Part shown: positions 36,916-46,892 of the stretch, piece by piece
Layout: every line of letters begins with the position of its first letter
Numbering within the stretch: the stretch's first letter is position 1
Assembly: GCA_022823365.1 (NCBI GenBank)
Contig: JAJDXG010000035.1
Location: 61,926 to 125,925, forward strand
Length of the DNA: 64,000 nucleotides
Direction of reading: 5' to 3'
Source: Gemmatimonadota bacterium
GTDB lineage: Bacteria > Gemmatimonadota > Gemmatimonadetes > Longimicrobiales > Gaopeijiaceae
The notes under the pieces: generated by a model
Told to the model about the DNA's origin: nothing
The model's database searches: none
What the model saw: only the letters and a program-made list of their open reading frames with translations
Position numbers and translations under genes: made by a program

Positions 36916-37162
36916 GACCTTTCTCCTCCACGCAAAATGCGCTAGCGGCGGCGCGTTGCTCGGCGGTGGCCCGGACGGAGCCCGGGCGCAGCATTCTAGG
37001 TGTCCGCGGCCACCTCGATCAAGCAGCCCGCCAAGGCGGACCCATTCAGGAACCTTCCGCCGGATGAAGCGATAGGAGCGTTCCGTGCTCGCGCCGGCGA
37101 AGGCGCGAGGGCAGCTCTCAAACCTGGGGTGTGACGTGAGTCGAGAGCGACGCTGGCAGCAG

Positions 37163-38047
37163 ATGGGAGGCGGGTGGAGGCGGGGAGCCATTGGCATCGC
37201 GCTCGCGGCAGGGGGCATTTCGGCCACTGCGTTCCTCGTGGGCGAACCCTCGCTGGGGTCCACGCGGGCCGTGCTCCCCACCCCGACCGGGCTTGCGTCC
37301 GACGCATCCGCGACGATTCCGGGTGCGCCTTCCGGGCTCCCGCTCCCGGAAGAGGCGCAGCAGGGACGCCCCCTGCCCATGCACGAGTTCTACTTCACCC
37401 GCGCGGCGTACAGTGGCGGAGGCGGAGGCTTCCGGCGCTGGCGGCGGCAGTCGTGGGCGACGGACTATCCCAAGTCGGACCGCCAGTTCCTGATCGTGGC
37501 GGAGCGCCTCACCGGGCTGGACATGTTCATGGAGGCACATCCCCGGGAGCTCACCGACGAGCACCTCAACCGCTTCCCGTTCCTCTACGCACTGGAGGTC
37601 GGGGGCATGTCGATGACCCCGGAGGAAGCCACCGCCCTACGGGAATACCTCCTGCGCGGCGGCTTCCTGGTGGTGGACGACTTCTGGGGCACGTACGAGT
37701 GGGAGATTTTCGAGTACGAGATTCAGAAGGTCCTCCCCGAATACCCGATCGTCGACATTCCGCTCGACCACGAGATCTTCCACACCTTCTACGACATCGA
37801 CGAGATCATCCAGGTACCGAACGTCAACAACGGCAGGGGGGGATGGCGCACCCACGAGCGTGACGGCTACGAACCTTTTGTGAAGGGCATCTTCGACGAA
37901 GAGGGCCGGCTCATGGTGATCATCAACTGGAACACCGATCTGGGGGATGCCTGGGAGTGGGCGGAAGACCCCTACTATCCGCTCAAGTACTCGACCTACG
38001 CCATCCAGATGGGCGTCAACTTCATCATCTACGCCATGAGCCACTGA
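37163..38047 (+). CDS. DUF4159 protein, first copy
   Basis: A 294-residue exported protein with an N-terminal hydrophobic anchor (AIGIALAAGGISATAFLVG). The DUF4159 domain shows SWATDYPKSDRQFLIVAERLTG, LREYLLRGGFLVVDDFWG and the end INWNTDLGDAWEWAEDP..., a flavodoxin/GATase-like fold. First gene of the MoxR operon; a second copy stands at 44028. Start uncertain: GTG 37136 and GTG 37085 are in frame upstream. Function unknown; the family always sits with MoxR/Bat-type genes. Confidence 0.85.
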   Translation: MGGGWRRGAIGIALAAGGISATAFLVGEPSLGSTRAVLPTPTGLASDASATIPGAPSGLPLPEEAQQGRPLPMHEFYFTRAAYSGGGGGFRRWRRQSWATDYPKSDRQFLIVAERLTGLDMFMEAHPRELTDEHLNRFPFLYALEVGGMSMTPEEATALREYLLRGGFLVVDDFWGTYEWEIFEYEIQKVLPEYPIVDIPLDHEIFHTFYDIDEIIQVPNVNNGRGGWRTHERDGYEPFVKGIFDEEGRLMVIINWNTDLGDAWEWAEDPYYPLKYSTYAIQMGVNFIIYAMSH

Positions 38048-38060
38048 CCGGGCCTTCAAC

Positions 38061-40346
38061 GTGCTTGCCAGCCTCTTCGAGTTCCTCTTCAAGTATCGCC
38101 CGGTCGTCTTCCAGGAGGGCGACTTTTCGCTGGGCGTCGCTGGCGCGGTGGCCACCGGCGCCGTCGTCGCCGGCCTGATCGGCCTGTTCGCGCTTCTGAC
38201 CTACCTGGGCGTGCGCGGCAAGACCCGGCCGCTGGACCGGCTCGTCCTGGGCGGACTCCGCTTCGCGGGACTGTTGGTGCTCTCCTTCTGTCTGCTGCGC
38301 CCGGCCCTGGTGGTCTCGACGGTGGTGCCGCAGCAGAACTTCGTGGGAGTGCTTCTCGACGACTCGCGCAGCATGGAGATCCAGGACTTCGACGGTCGGT
38401 CCCGCGGATCCTTCCTGCAGGAGACCTTCGGCGCCCCGGATTCCCCGGTCCTCTCCGCCCTGTCCGACCGCTTCGCGGTGCGCTACTTCCGCTTCTCGTC
38501 GCGCACGGACCGCATCGAGGACTTCTCCGAGATGAGCTTCATGGGAAGCCGCACGCGCCTAGGGCCTGCGCTCGAGCGCGCCCGCTCGGAACTGGCCTCG
38601 GTGCCGCTCTCGGGCCTGGTCCTGGTCACCGACGGAGCCGACAACTCGGGCGAGGAGCTCACCGAGGCGCTCATGCCGCTGCAGGCGCAGGGCATTCCGG
38701 TCTACACCGTGGGCGTGGGCGAAGAGAGCTTCCGGCGGGACATCCAGGTCAGCCGCGCCGATCCGCCCAGGACGGTGCTCACGGGTTCCTCGGTGGTGGT
38801 CGATGTGGTGGTCACCCACATGGGGTACGAGGGTGAGACCGTGTCCGTGATCGTCGAAGACGAGGGACAGATCGTCAGCACCGAGGAGGTCGAGCTGCCG
38901 GATGACGGGCAGCCGGTCACGGTTCCGGTCCGCTTCACCGCCTCCACGCCGGGCGCGCGCGCCTACACCTTCCGCATTCCCGTGGCCGTGGACGAGCAGG
39001 TCACGCAGAACAACAGCCAGACCGCGCTGGTGAGCGTCGAGGACCGGCGCGAGAAGATTCTCTACTTCGAGGGCGAGCCGCGCTACGAGGTGGGCTTCCT
39101 GGGGCGGGCGGTGGCGGACGACGACAACCTGCAGCTGGTGGTGCTGCAACGCACCGCCGAGAACAAGTTCCTGCGCCTGAACGTCGACGACGGAGAAGAG
39201 CTGCAGGGCGGGTTCCCCGATACCCGGGCGGAGCTGTACGCCTATCGCAGCCTGATTCTGGGGACGGTGGAAGCCAGCTTCTTCACCGGCGACCAACTGC
39301 AGATGATCGCCGACTTCGTCGACAAGCGCGGGGGCAGCCTGCTCGCGCTGGGGGGCCGCAACTCCTTCGCCCGCGGCGGCTACGCGGGCACGCCGGTCGC
39401 GGATGTGCTGCCGGTGGTGTTTTCCGACGCAGACGCGCGTCCCGACGGCTATCACAACTTCGTCAGGATCGAGCCCACCCAGGCGGGGCTCGGCGTTCCC
39501 GCGCTCCAGCTGGCCGGCACCGAGGAGGAATCCGGGGCGCGCTGGGCGGAGCTGCCCCATCTCCTCACCTACAATCCGCTGCACCGGATAAAGCCGGGCG
39601 CGACGACTCTGCTACGCGGAGTCGCGGATGATCTGCCGGAAGACCATGTGGCGCTCGCGTTCCAGCGTTACGGCGCGGGAAAGAGCCTGAGCCTGGCCGT
39701 CCAGGACACCTGGATCTGGCAGATGCAGCTTCCGCTCGAGGACGAAACCCACGAGACCTTCTGGCGGCAGATGCTGCGCTGGCTGGTGGATGGAGTGCCC
39801 GACCAGGTGACCGGCCAGGTGCCGCGTGACCGCGCGGAGCCCGGAGAGAGCGTGGCCCTCACGGCGATCGTGAACGACTCCAGCTATCTCGGCATGAGCA
39901 ACAGCGTCGTGGAGGCCACCGTGACCACCCCGCTGGGCGAGGAGGTGGAGCTGGGGATGGACTGGGCGGTGGACAGCGACGCCGGGGAGTACGAGGCCGA
40001 CTTCACCCCTTCCGAGGAAGGGCTGCACACGCTGACCGTGCGCGCCTACGACGGAGACGACCTGATCGGCGTGGACGAGGCGTACTTCCAGGTGGCGCCC
40101 CAGCGGAGCGAGTACTTCGACGCGGGGGCGCGCACGCCGCTGCTCGAGCGCATCGCCGATGAGACCGGCGGGATTTCCTACACTCCGGAGACGGTCGCGG
40201 CGCTCCCGGAGGACATTCGCGTGACGGGCGCAGGGGTCACCCTGGTGGAAGAGATGGACTTGTGGGACATGCCGATCCTGCTGCTCCTGCTGCTCGTGCT
40301 GATCCTGGGCGAGTGGGGCTACCGCCGGGTGCGGGGGTTGGTGTGA
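38061..40346 (+). CDS. Membrane protein with VWA and GATase-like domains
   Basis: A 761-residue inner-membrane protein: two N-terminal helices (GAVATGAVVAGLIGLFALLTYL and FAGLLVLSFCLLRPALVV), then a VWA-like domain with the metal site start GVLLDDSRSMEI and LVLVTDGADNSGEE, a class-I-GATase-like domain (IADFVDKRGGSLLALGGRNSFA), Ig-like beta sequence, and a last helix (MPILLLLLLVLILGEWGY). Large periplasmic part. GTG 38061. Its stop overlaps the next GTG. It probably scaffolds a periplasmic assembly that MoxR remodels. Confidence 0.85.
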   Translation: MLASLFEFLFKYRPVVFQEGDFSLGVAGAVATGAVVAGLIGLFALLTYLGVRGKTRPLDRLVLGGLRFAGLLVLSFCLLRPALVVSTVVPQQNFVGVLLDDSRSMEIQDFDGRSRGSFLQETFGAPDSPVLSALSDRFAVRYFRFSSRTDRIEDFSEMSFMGSRTRLGPALERARSELASVPLSGLVLVTDGADNSGEELTEALMPLQAQGIPVYTVGVGEESFRRDIQVSRADPPRTVLTGSSVVVDVVVTHMGYEGETVSVIVEDEGQIVSTEEVELPDDGQPVTVPVRFTASTPGARAYTFRIPVAVDEQVTQNNSQTALVSVEDRREKILYFEGEPRYEVGFLGRAVADDDNLQLVVLQRTAENKFLRLNVDDGEELQGGFPDTRAELYAYRSLILGTVEASFFTGDQLQMIADFVDKRGGSLLALGGRNSFARGGYAGTPVADVLPVVFSDADARPDGYHNFVRIEPTQAGLGVPALQLAGTEEESGARWAELPHLLTYNPLHRIKPGATTLLRGVADDLPEDHVALAFQRYGAGKSLSLAVQDTWIWQMQLPLEDETHETFWRQMLRWLVDGVPDQVTGQVPRDRAEPGESVALTAIVNDSSYLGMSNSVVEATVTTPLGEEVELGMDWAVDSDAGEYEADFTPSEEGLHTLTVRAYDGDDLIGVDEAYFQVAPQRSEYFDAGARTPLLERIADETGGISYTPETVAALPEDIRVTGAGVTLVEEMDLWDMPILLLLLLVLILGEWGYRRVRGLV

Positions 40347-41374
40347 GGGGTTTTCTCCCGAGGACGGGATGGCGGGCCATCGCCGCGGCGGTGGGGCTGG
40401 TGGTCGCGGTCTCGCCGGTGCGGACGAGCGCCCAGCAGACGCACCTCGTGGTCGTCAGCGGGGCGAGCGGAGCCGCAGAGTTCCGCGAGCGGTTCCACCA
40501 GTGGGGGCTTACGGTGGTGCAGGCGGCGGTGGACAAGCACGGGCTCGATCCGGACGACGTGATCTGGCTGGCCGAGCGGCCCGAGATGGATCCGCTCATC
40601 GACGGGCCGGCGCGGCGCGAGAACATCGAGGCCGCCCTCGGCGAGCTGAGCGAGCGGGCGGGCCCGGACGATGCCGTGATGATCGTGCTCATCGGGCACG
40701 GCACCTCAAGCGGGGGCGAGTCCCGCTTCAACGTGCCCGGGAGGGACTTGAGCGCCACCGACTTCGCCTTTCTGGTGGAGCGGTTCGGGACCCGGAACGT
40801 GGTGTTCGTCAACACGGCCAGCGCGTCGGGCGCCTTCATATCGGAGATATCCGGTCCGAACCGGACGGTGATCACGGCGACCCGCTCTCCGCGGGAGGGT
40901 AACGCCACCCGTTTCGCCGGGTTCTTCGCCGACGCCTTCGCGGGCGAGGTAGCCGACACCGACAAGGACGAGCGGGTGTCGGTGCTGGAGGCCTTCGCCT
41001 ACGCCCGCAGGGAGGTCGAGCGCAGCTTCGAGGAGGAGGGCCTGCTCGCTACGGAGCACGCCCTGCTCGACGACAACGGGGACGGAGTGGGGAGCGCCTT
41101 CGAGGAAGAAGACGACCTGGACGGCGCCCTGGCGCGCACCGTGTTCCTCTCCCGGGGCGGGGGGCGGGTGACGGACGCCGAGATTGCGGCGGACCCCGAG
41201 CTCGCGGCGCTCTACGGGCAGCGGCAGGCACTCGAGGAGCAGATCGCCGCGCTCACGGCGCTGAAGGACACCATGGATGCAGAGCAGTACGAGGCGGAGC
41301 TGGAGGGGCTGCTGGTGGAGCTGACGCTGACCACGCGGGCGATCCGGGAGAGGGAAGGGGGAGGAGGAAGGTGA
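40343..41374 (+). CDS. Caspase-like (C13/C14 fold) exported protein lacking the catalytic Cys
   Basis: A 343-residue protein with a signal peptide (IAAAVGLVVAVSPVRTSAQ). The caspase fold is visible: a strand AVMIVLIGHGTSSGGESRFN carrying the His-Gly motif (119-120), and NVVFVNTASASGAFI where a D-x-C is expected; here Asp is Asn157 and Cys is Ala159. A late coiled-coil end (LYGQRQALEEQIAALTALKD) may mediate assembly. Coupled by GTGA overlaps to both neighbours, so synthesised in fixed ratio with them. Likely a binding or scaffold pseudo-protease. Confidence 0.8.
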   Translation: MRGFLPRTGWRAIAAAVGLVVAVSPVRTSAQQTHLVVVSGASGAAEFRERFHQWGLTVVQAAVDKHGLDPDDVIWLAERPEMDPLIDGPARRENIEAALGELSERAGPDDAVMIVLIGHGTSSGGESRFNVPGRDLSATDFAFLVERFGTRNVVFVNTASASGAFISEISGPNRTVITATRSPREGNATRFAGFFADAFAGEVADTDKDERVSVLEAFAYARREVERSFEEEGLLATEHALLDDNGDGVGSAFEEEDDLDGALARTVFLSRGGGRVTDAEIAADPELAALYGQRQALEEQIAALTALKDTMDAEQYEAELEGLLVELTLTTRAIREREGGGGR

Positions 41375-44034
41375 AGGCCGGATTCCAGCCGCGGTCGCTG
41401 ATGCGCGCCGCGTTCCTGGTGGCGCTCGCGATCGCTCCTTCGGTGGCCGCACCGCTCGCCGCGCAGGCCGAGGCAAGCGCGATTGCGGCGCTGGCGAGCG
41501 GGGAGTACGACGACGCCATCCGTCAGCTGCGGCGCCTGGCACGTGGCCGTGACGCCACGGTGGCTGTGCATCGCGCGCTCGCGCGTGCTCTCTCCCAAGT
41601 GGGGCGATACGAGGAAGCGGAGGAAGCGGCCCGTGACGGCCGCGACCGTCACGGTGCCGCGCTCGAAAACGTGCTCGGCGAAGTGCTGGTGGAAGGGGGG
41701 CGCCATCAGGAGGCGGCGGCCAGCTTCCGCGCGGCGATGGCGGGGGGCGCCGACGACCAGGTCACCGCCCGCGTGAACCTTGCGGAGTTGCAGCTGCGCA
41801 CCGGCCAGCGCGACGAGGCCATGCGCGCCTTCGACGGCTTCATCGACTTCTACAACCGGACCACCTCGCTGTCGTCAGCCGAGCTCACCGCGGTGGGCAT
41901 CGCCGTGCGCCATCTCGGGATCGAGGAATCGCAACTGCTGCAGGACGCGCTACGGGCCTTCGACGAGGCCGTGGCCGCCGACCCGTCCAACCCGGAACCG
42001 CACCTGCGTACGGGACAGCTCTTCCTCGATACCTACCGGAGCCCCGACGCACGCGAATCGTATCAGCAGGTCCTCGCCCGCAATCCCCGCCATCCGCAGG
42101 CGATCCTGGGGATGGCGCTGGCGCACGAATTCGACGGCTCGCCCGAGGCCATGGGCACGGCGCGGAGCGCCCTCGAAATCAACCCCGACCTGGTCCCGGC
42201 CCGGACATTGCTGGCGCGCCTGCATCTGCGTCTGGAGGAGTACCCGGCGGCCGAAGAGGAAGCTCGTACCGCGCTGGAGGTCAACCCGTCGTCGCTGGAG
42301 GCGCTCTCGGTGCTCGCGGCGACCTTCTTCCTGCGCGACCGTCACGAAGACTTCGAGGCGGTCCGAGAGCAGGTGCGCGCGCTGAACCCGCAGTACCCGG
42401 GGATGCTGACCACGGTGGCCGACATGGCGGTGCAGACCCGCCGCTACGCGGATGCGGTCAGGCTCGCCGCCGAAGCGGTGGAAATCGATCCCTACTCGTG
42501 GAAGGCACGCGGCATCCTGGGGATCAACCAGCTGCGGGTAGGCGCGATAGAGGAGGGCCAGGCCGAACTGGAGCGGGCCTTCGCGGGCGATCCCTTCAAC
42601 CCGTGGTACAAGAACACCCTCGACCTGCTCGACACCTTCGAGCGCTACCAGATCACCGAGACCGAGCACTTCATCATCGCCATCGACGGTCGGGAAGCGG
42701 AGCTGCTGGCCCCGTTCGTGGCCGAGCTGGCCGAGCAGACCTACCAGGCTCTGGCCGAGCGCTACCAGTACGAACCGCCCACCCCGATCCGGCTCGAGCT
42801 CTTCCCGAGCCACGCCGATTTCTCCGTGCGCACGGTCGGGCTCGCCGGCCTCGGCGCGCTGGGGGTGAGCTTCGGCTCCGTGGTGGCCATGGATTCGCCG
42901 TCCGCCCGCGACCGGGGCGAGTTCAACTGGGCGTCCACCCTTTGGCACGAGATCGCACACGTCTTTCATCTCGCGCTCTCCAACCACCGCGTGCCGCGCT
43001 GGCTGGCGGAGGGATTCGCCGTCTACGAGCAGCGCCGCGGCGCACCCTCCTGGGGACACAACCTGAATCCCGGCTTCCTGATCGCCTATAACCAGGGGCG
43101 AGTCCTGCCGGTCAGCCAACTCAACAACGGCTTCGTGCGCCCGAGCTATGGAGACCAGGTGGTCCACTCCTACTACCAAGCGTCTCTGGTGTGCGAACTG
43201 ATCGCGCGCGACCACGGGCCCGAGGCGCTGGTTGCCATGCTCCGCGAGTATGCGGCGGGCGCCGCCACCGAGGAGGTGTTCGAACGGGTGCTGGGCACGG
43301 AGATCGAGCGCTTCGACCGGATCTTCACGGACTACTTCGAGGAACGCTTCGCCGGGGCACTGGCGGCGGTCGAGCCCCTGCCCGCGCTGGCCGAACGAGG
43401 CTCGCGCGCGCCGGACGAGGTGCGGCGGCTGGCGGCGGCCCATCCCGACAACTTCATGGCGCAGATGGCCATGGGTGCGCAGCTCTTCGACGAGGAGAGG
43501 TTCGACGAGGCCGAGGAGTACCTGGCGCGGGCCCGCGACCTGTTCCCGGAATACGCGGGACCCGGAAGTCCGGGCTGGCTGCTGGCGCGCATCCATATCC
43601 AGCGGGGCGACAGCGCCGGTGCCCTGCGCGAACTCGAGACGCTTACCAGCATCGACGAGTCCTTCCTGGAAGCGAATCTGGAGGAGTCGCAACTCAGGGA
43701 AGCGGCCGGGGACGGGACGGGCGCCATCGAGGCCCTTCAGCGGGCCGTGAACATCTACCCGTTCGACGAGGAGACCCACGGCCGGCTGGCCGAGCTGGCC
43801 GCCGGTCGGGCGCTCCATCCCGTCGCGGTGCGTGCGCGCGAAGCTCTGGTGGCGCTCGATCCCGTGGACATGGCCGGGGCGCTCTACCAGCTGGCACTGG
43901 CGCAGTACCAGGCCGGCGACGTGGGCAGCGCCCGCCGCACGGTGCTGCGCGCGCTGGAACGGGCGCCCAACTTCGAGGCCGCCCAGGACCTGCTGATGAC
44001 CCTGCGCGGCAGCCCGGAGCCACAACCATGGTGA
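41371..44034 (+). CDS. TPR protein with gluzincin (peptidase MA-like) domain
   Basis: An 887-residue exported protein: signal AAFLVALAIAPSVAAPLAAQ, about 400 residues of TPR helices (DAIRQLRRLARG, AVAADPSNPEPHLRTGQLFL, ALEVNPSSLEALSVLAATFF), then a metalloprotease domain with HEIAH at 526-530 in STLWHEIAHVFHLALSNH and the downstream Glu in PRWLAEGFAVYEQR, then more TPRs. The zinc site is complete, unlike the caspase-like neighbour. GTG 41371 overlaps the previous stop, with GGAGGAGGAAG as SD. It may process envelope proteins handled by this operon. Confidence 0.9.
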   Translation: MKAGFQPRSLMRAAFLVALAIAPSVAAPLAAQAEASAIAALASGEYDDAIRQLRRLARGRDATVAVHRALARALSQVGRYEEAEEAARDGRDRHGAALENVLGEVLVEGGRHQEAAASFRAAMAGGADDQVTARVNLAELQLRTGQRDEAMRAFDGFIDFYNRTTSLSSAELTAVGIAVRHLGIEESQLLQDALRAFDEAVAADPSNPEPHLRTGQLFLDTYRSPDARESYQQVLARNPRHPQAILGMALAHEFDGSPEAMGTARSALEINPDLVPARTLLARLHLRLEEYPAAEEEARTALEVNPSSLEALSVLAATFFLRDRHEDFEAVREQVRALNPQYPGMLTTVADMAVQTRRYADAVRLAAEAVEIDPYSWKARGILGINQLRVGAIEEGQAELERAFAGDPFNPWYKNTLDLLDTFERYQITETEHFIIAIDGREAELLAPFVAELAEQTYQALAERYQYEPPTPIRLELFPSHADFSVRTVGLAGLGALGVSFGSVVAMDSPSARDRGEFNWASTLWHEIAHVFHLALSNHRVPRWLAEGFAVYEQRRGAPSWGHNLNPGFLIAYNQGRVLPVSQLNNGFVRPSYGDQVVHSYYQASLVCELIARDHGPEALVAMLREYAAGAATEEVFERVLGTEIERFDRIFTDYFEERFAGALAAVEPLPALAERGSRAPDEVRRLAAAHPDNFMAQMAMGAQLFDEERFDEAEEYLARARDLFPEYAGPGSPGWLLARIHIQRGDSAGALRELETLTSIDESFLEANLEESQLREAAGDGTGAIEALQRAVNIYPFDEETHGRLAELAAGRALHPVAVRAREALVALDPVDMAGALYQLALAQYQAGDVGSARRTVLRALERAPNFEAAQDLLMTLRGSPEPQPW

Positions 44035-44855
44035 CGCGGGCGCTGGTGGGGATGGCGGGTGTCGCAGGGGCTGCCGCCGTGGGCGTGCTCGCGGCCGCCG
44101 GGCCACTGGAGAGCCCGCTGCAGCCGGGGCCGGCGGCCGCCCCCGTCCAGGAGGCGAACATTCCCTACGACGGCCGCTTCACCTTCGTGCGCATCCGCAC
44201 CGACGTCTCCGGCGGGCGGGGCATGCCCCGCAGCTTCCTGCCGGGTGGCCGCCGGGGCCGGGGCCAGCCGCCGTGGGCGCACGACTATCCGAGGGCCGAG
44301 CGCAACCTGGCCAGGATCCTGACCGCGACCACTCTCCTCAACACCTACGAGGGCGGCAGCAACATCCTCACCTTCGACGACCCGGAGCTCCACAGCTATC
44401 CGCTGGCCTATGTCTCCGAACCCGGCTTCTGGTGGATGGACGAAGCCGAGGAAGAGGGGCTCAGGAACTATCTGCTCAAGGGCGGCTTCGTGATCTTCGA
44501 CGACTTCGGCGGCCCGCGCGACTGGGCCAATTTCGAGGCCCAGATGCTGCGGGTGCTTCCCGAGGGGAGGTTTTACGACCTCTCCGACCTGGACCCGCTG
44601 CCGACCGTGTTCGACTCGTTCTTCGAGATCTCCGAACCCGAAGCTCTGGCACCTCCCTACAGAGGCGGCTGGCCGGAGTACCATGGCATTTTCGAAGACA
44701 ACGATCCCGCGAAGCGGCTGATGTTGGTCGCCAACTTCAACAACGACCTGGGAGACTACTGGGAGTTCTCCGACTCCGGATGGCTCCCCATAGATTTGAC
44801 CAACGAAGCGTACAAGTTCGGTGTCAATTACATCATCTACGCGATGACGCACTGA
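44028..44855 (+). CDS. DUF4159 protein, second copy
   Basis: A 275-residue paralogue of the protein at 37163, with a hydrophobic N-terminus (GMAGVAGAAAVGVLAAAG). Shared features: PPWAHDYPRAERNLARILTA, LRNYLLKGGFVIFDDFGG, LVANFNNDLGDYWEFSD and the final INYIIYAM-type end (here VNYIIYAMTH). ATG 44028 overlaps the end of the TPR/protease gene. The two copies differ widely in the N-terminal third, so they probably have separate partners. Confidence 0.88.
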   Translation: MVTRALVGMAGVAGAAAVGVLAAAGPLESPLQPGPAAAPVQEANIPYDGRFTFVRIRTDVSGGRGMPRSFLPGGRRGRGQPPWAHDYPRAERNLARILTATTLLNTYEGGSNILTFDDPELHSYPLAYVSEPGFWWMDEAEEEGLRNYLLKGGFVIFDDFGGPRDWANFEAQMLRVLPEGRFYDLSDLDPLPTVFDSFFEISEPEALAPPYRGGWPEYHGIFEDNDPAKRLMLVANFNNDLGDYWEFSDSGWLPIDLTNEAYKFGVNYIIYAMTH

Positions 44856-44906
44856 CCTCCGTTCCATCCCACCCCTTCCCCCTCGGGGGCTCCCGGAGAA
44901 ACCAGA

Positions 44907-45968
44907 GTGGCCTTCATCAAGAAACCCGCACCGGGCGGCGCCGACGCCCTTCCGTCCCTCGAAGACACGGACGACGTCGCGCTGGCCGCGCGCATGACCG
45001 CCGGCCGCGACCAGATCCTCAGCGAGCTGCGCAAGGTCATCATCGGGCAGGACGAAGTCATCGAGCAGGTCCTGCTCACCCTGTTCGTGGGCGGCAACAG
45101 CCTGATCGTCGGGGTGCCCGGCCTGGCCAAGACGCTGCTCGTGCACACCATGGCCCAGGTGCTCGACCTGAACTTCGCGCGCATCCAGTTCACCCCCGAC
45201 CTGATGCCCTCGGACATCACCGGCACCGACATCATCCAGGAGGACCCCAAGACCGGGAGGCGCACCATGGTGTTCGCCCCGGGCCCGGTCTTCACCAACA
45301 TCCTGCTCGCCGACGAGATCAACCGGACTCCGCCGAAGACCCAGTCGGCGCTGCTGGAGGCGATGCAGGAACACCGCGTGACCATCCAGGGGCGCACCTA
45401 CGACCTGGACCCGCCCTTCTTCGTCTTCGCAACCCAGAACCCCATCGAGCTGGAGGGGACCTACCCGCTCCCGGAGGCCCAGCTCGACCGCTTCATGTTC
45501 CACATCATCATGGAGCACCTGCCGGAGGACGATGAACTGGAGGTCGTGCGCGAGACGACGTCGCTGCAGGACATCGAGTTCTCGCACGCCGTCACCGGCG
45601 AGGACCTGATCCGCTTCCAGCAGCTTGTGCGCAAGGTTCCCGTGTCCGACGCGGTGCTGCGCTACGCGGTGCAGCTCGGGCGCACCAGCCGCCCCAGCCC
45701 GAACGGCGACAGCCCGGAAGTGATCGGCAAGTGGGTCTCCTTCGGCGCCAGCGTGCGGGGCGCGCAGAACCTCATTCTGGCCGGGAAGGCGCGCGCGCTT
45801 ACCCGCGGGCGCTACCACGTCAGCTTCGACGACATCCGCGCCCTGTCGAAGCCGGTGCTCCGGCACCGCGTGCTCACCAACTTCCACGCGGAGTCGGAAG
45901 GGATTACCACCGACGAGATCATCGAAGAGCTGATCACCCAGGTCCCCACGCCTTCCTCCGGGATGTAG
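44907..45968 (+). CDS. MoxR-type AAA+ ATPase
   Basis: A 353-residue cytoplasmic chaperone-like ATPase that remodels VWA-domain partners. Walker A GVPGLAKT (69-76), Walker B ILLADEINR (132-140), sensor NPIELEGTYPLPEAQLDRF and the C-terminal lid (VSFGASVRGAQNLILAGKAR) are complete. GTG 44907 follows GGAGAAACCAGA. It is followed by DUF58 and BatA-like genes, the conserved partners. Confidence 0.95.
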   Translation: MAFIKKPAPGGADALPSLEDTDDVALAARMTAGRDQILSELRKVIIGQDEVIEQVLLTLFVGGNSLIVGVPGLAKTLLVHTMAQVLDLNFARIQFTPDLMPSDITGTDIIQEDPKTGRRTMVFAPGPVFTNILLADEINRTPPKTQSALLEAMQEHRVTIQGRTYDLDPPFFVFATQNPIELEGTYPLPEAQLDRFMFHIIMEHLPEDDELEVVRETTSLQDIEFSHAVTGEDLIRFQQLVRKVPVSDAVLRYAVQLGRTSRPSPNGDSPEVIGKWVSFGASVRGAQNLILAGKARALTRGRYHVSFDDIRALSKPVLRHRVLTNFHAESEGITTDEIIEELITQVPTPSSGM

Positions 45969-45971
45969 CAC

Positions 45972-46892
45972 ATGGCGCGCACCGCCGTCCGCCCGACCGG
46001 TCCGGGGACCGGGTTCATCGATCCGCAGGTCCTCGGGCGCATCCACAACCTCGAACTGCTGGCGCGCACGGTGGTGGACGGCTTCATCAGCGGGCTGCAC
46101 CGGGCCCCCTTCCTGGGGCTCTCGGTCGACTTCGCCGAGCATCGGCAGTACATGCCCGGCGACGACATACGCAGGATCGACTGGCGCCTTTTCGCGCGCA
46201 GCGACCGCTTCTACCTGAAGCACTACGAGGCGGACTCGAACGCCAACTTCATCGTCGTCCTCGACATCTCCCGCTCCATGACCTTCCGGCAGGACGGCAT
46301 CTCCAAGCTGGACTACGGGCGCTACCTGGCGGCGTGCCTGACGTACTTCTCCAGGCAGCAGAGGGACCGGGTGGGGCTCCTCACGATCGCCGGGGAAATC
46401 GTGGACTATATCCCGCCGGCGGCCGGTCACCTCGACCTCGTGCTGCACGCCATCGACCGCATCGAAGCCGGCGGCGCCGGCACCCTGGCCGAACCGCTGT
46501 TCGAGCTCACCGGCCGCATCGGGCGGCGCGGCATCATGGTGGTGATCTCGGATTTCTACGAGGAGCCCGAGGCGGTGGTGGATGCGGTCAAGGATCTGCG
46601 CTACGCCGGCCACGACGTCATCGTCTTCCATCTTCTGGATCCCGCAGAGCTCGACTTTCCCTTCGAGAGGCCGGCCAGCTTCCAGGACCTCGAGTCCGAG
46701 GCGCGCCTGCCTGTCGTGCCGGGACGGCTCCGGGAGGGCTATCGCGAGCTCATCCGCGACCACACCGAGAGGCTGTCGCGACGCTTCGTCGAGCACCGCA
46801 TCGATTACGCGCTCTTCAACACGGGGACGCCCCTCGACTACGCGCTCTTCAGCTACCTGTCCGCACGCCAGAGGCTGACCCGCGTCCGATGA
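45972..46892 (+). CDS. DUF58 VWA-like protein
   Basis: A 306-residue protein of the DUF58 family, the usual direct partner of MoxR. The family signature is intact (YMPGDDIRRIDWRLFARSD), followed by a VWA domain whose metal site is FIVVLDISRSM (Asp98, Ser100, Ser102). Starts 3 nt after the MoxR stop and ends in an ATGA overlap with the BatA-like gene. No membrane helix; it sits at the cytoplasmic side. Confidence 0.95.
   Translation: MARTAVRPTGPGTGFIDPQVLGRIHNLELLARTVVDGFISGLHRAPFLGLSVDFAEHRQYMPGDDIRRIDWRLFARSDRFYLKHYEADSNANFIVVLDISRSMTFRQDGISKLDYGRYLAACLTYFSRQQRDRVGLLTIAGEIVDYIPPAAGHLDLVLHAIDRIEAGGAGTLAEPLFELTGRIGRRGIMVVISDFYEEPEAVVDAVKDLRYAGHDVIVFHLLDPAELDFPFERPASFQDLESEARLPVVPGRLREGYRELIRDHTERLSRRFVEHRIDYALFNTGTPLDYALFSYLSARQRLTRVR

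Noticed and set aside
43884..46796. A 970-codon open frame on the minus strand
   Set aside because: It lies opposite the TPR protease, DUF4159, MoxR and DUF58 genes, has no domain-like sequence and reflects the third-position GC bias of the real genes.
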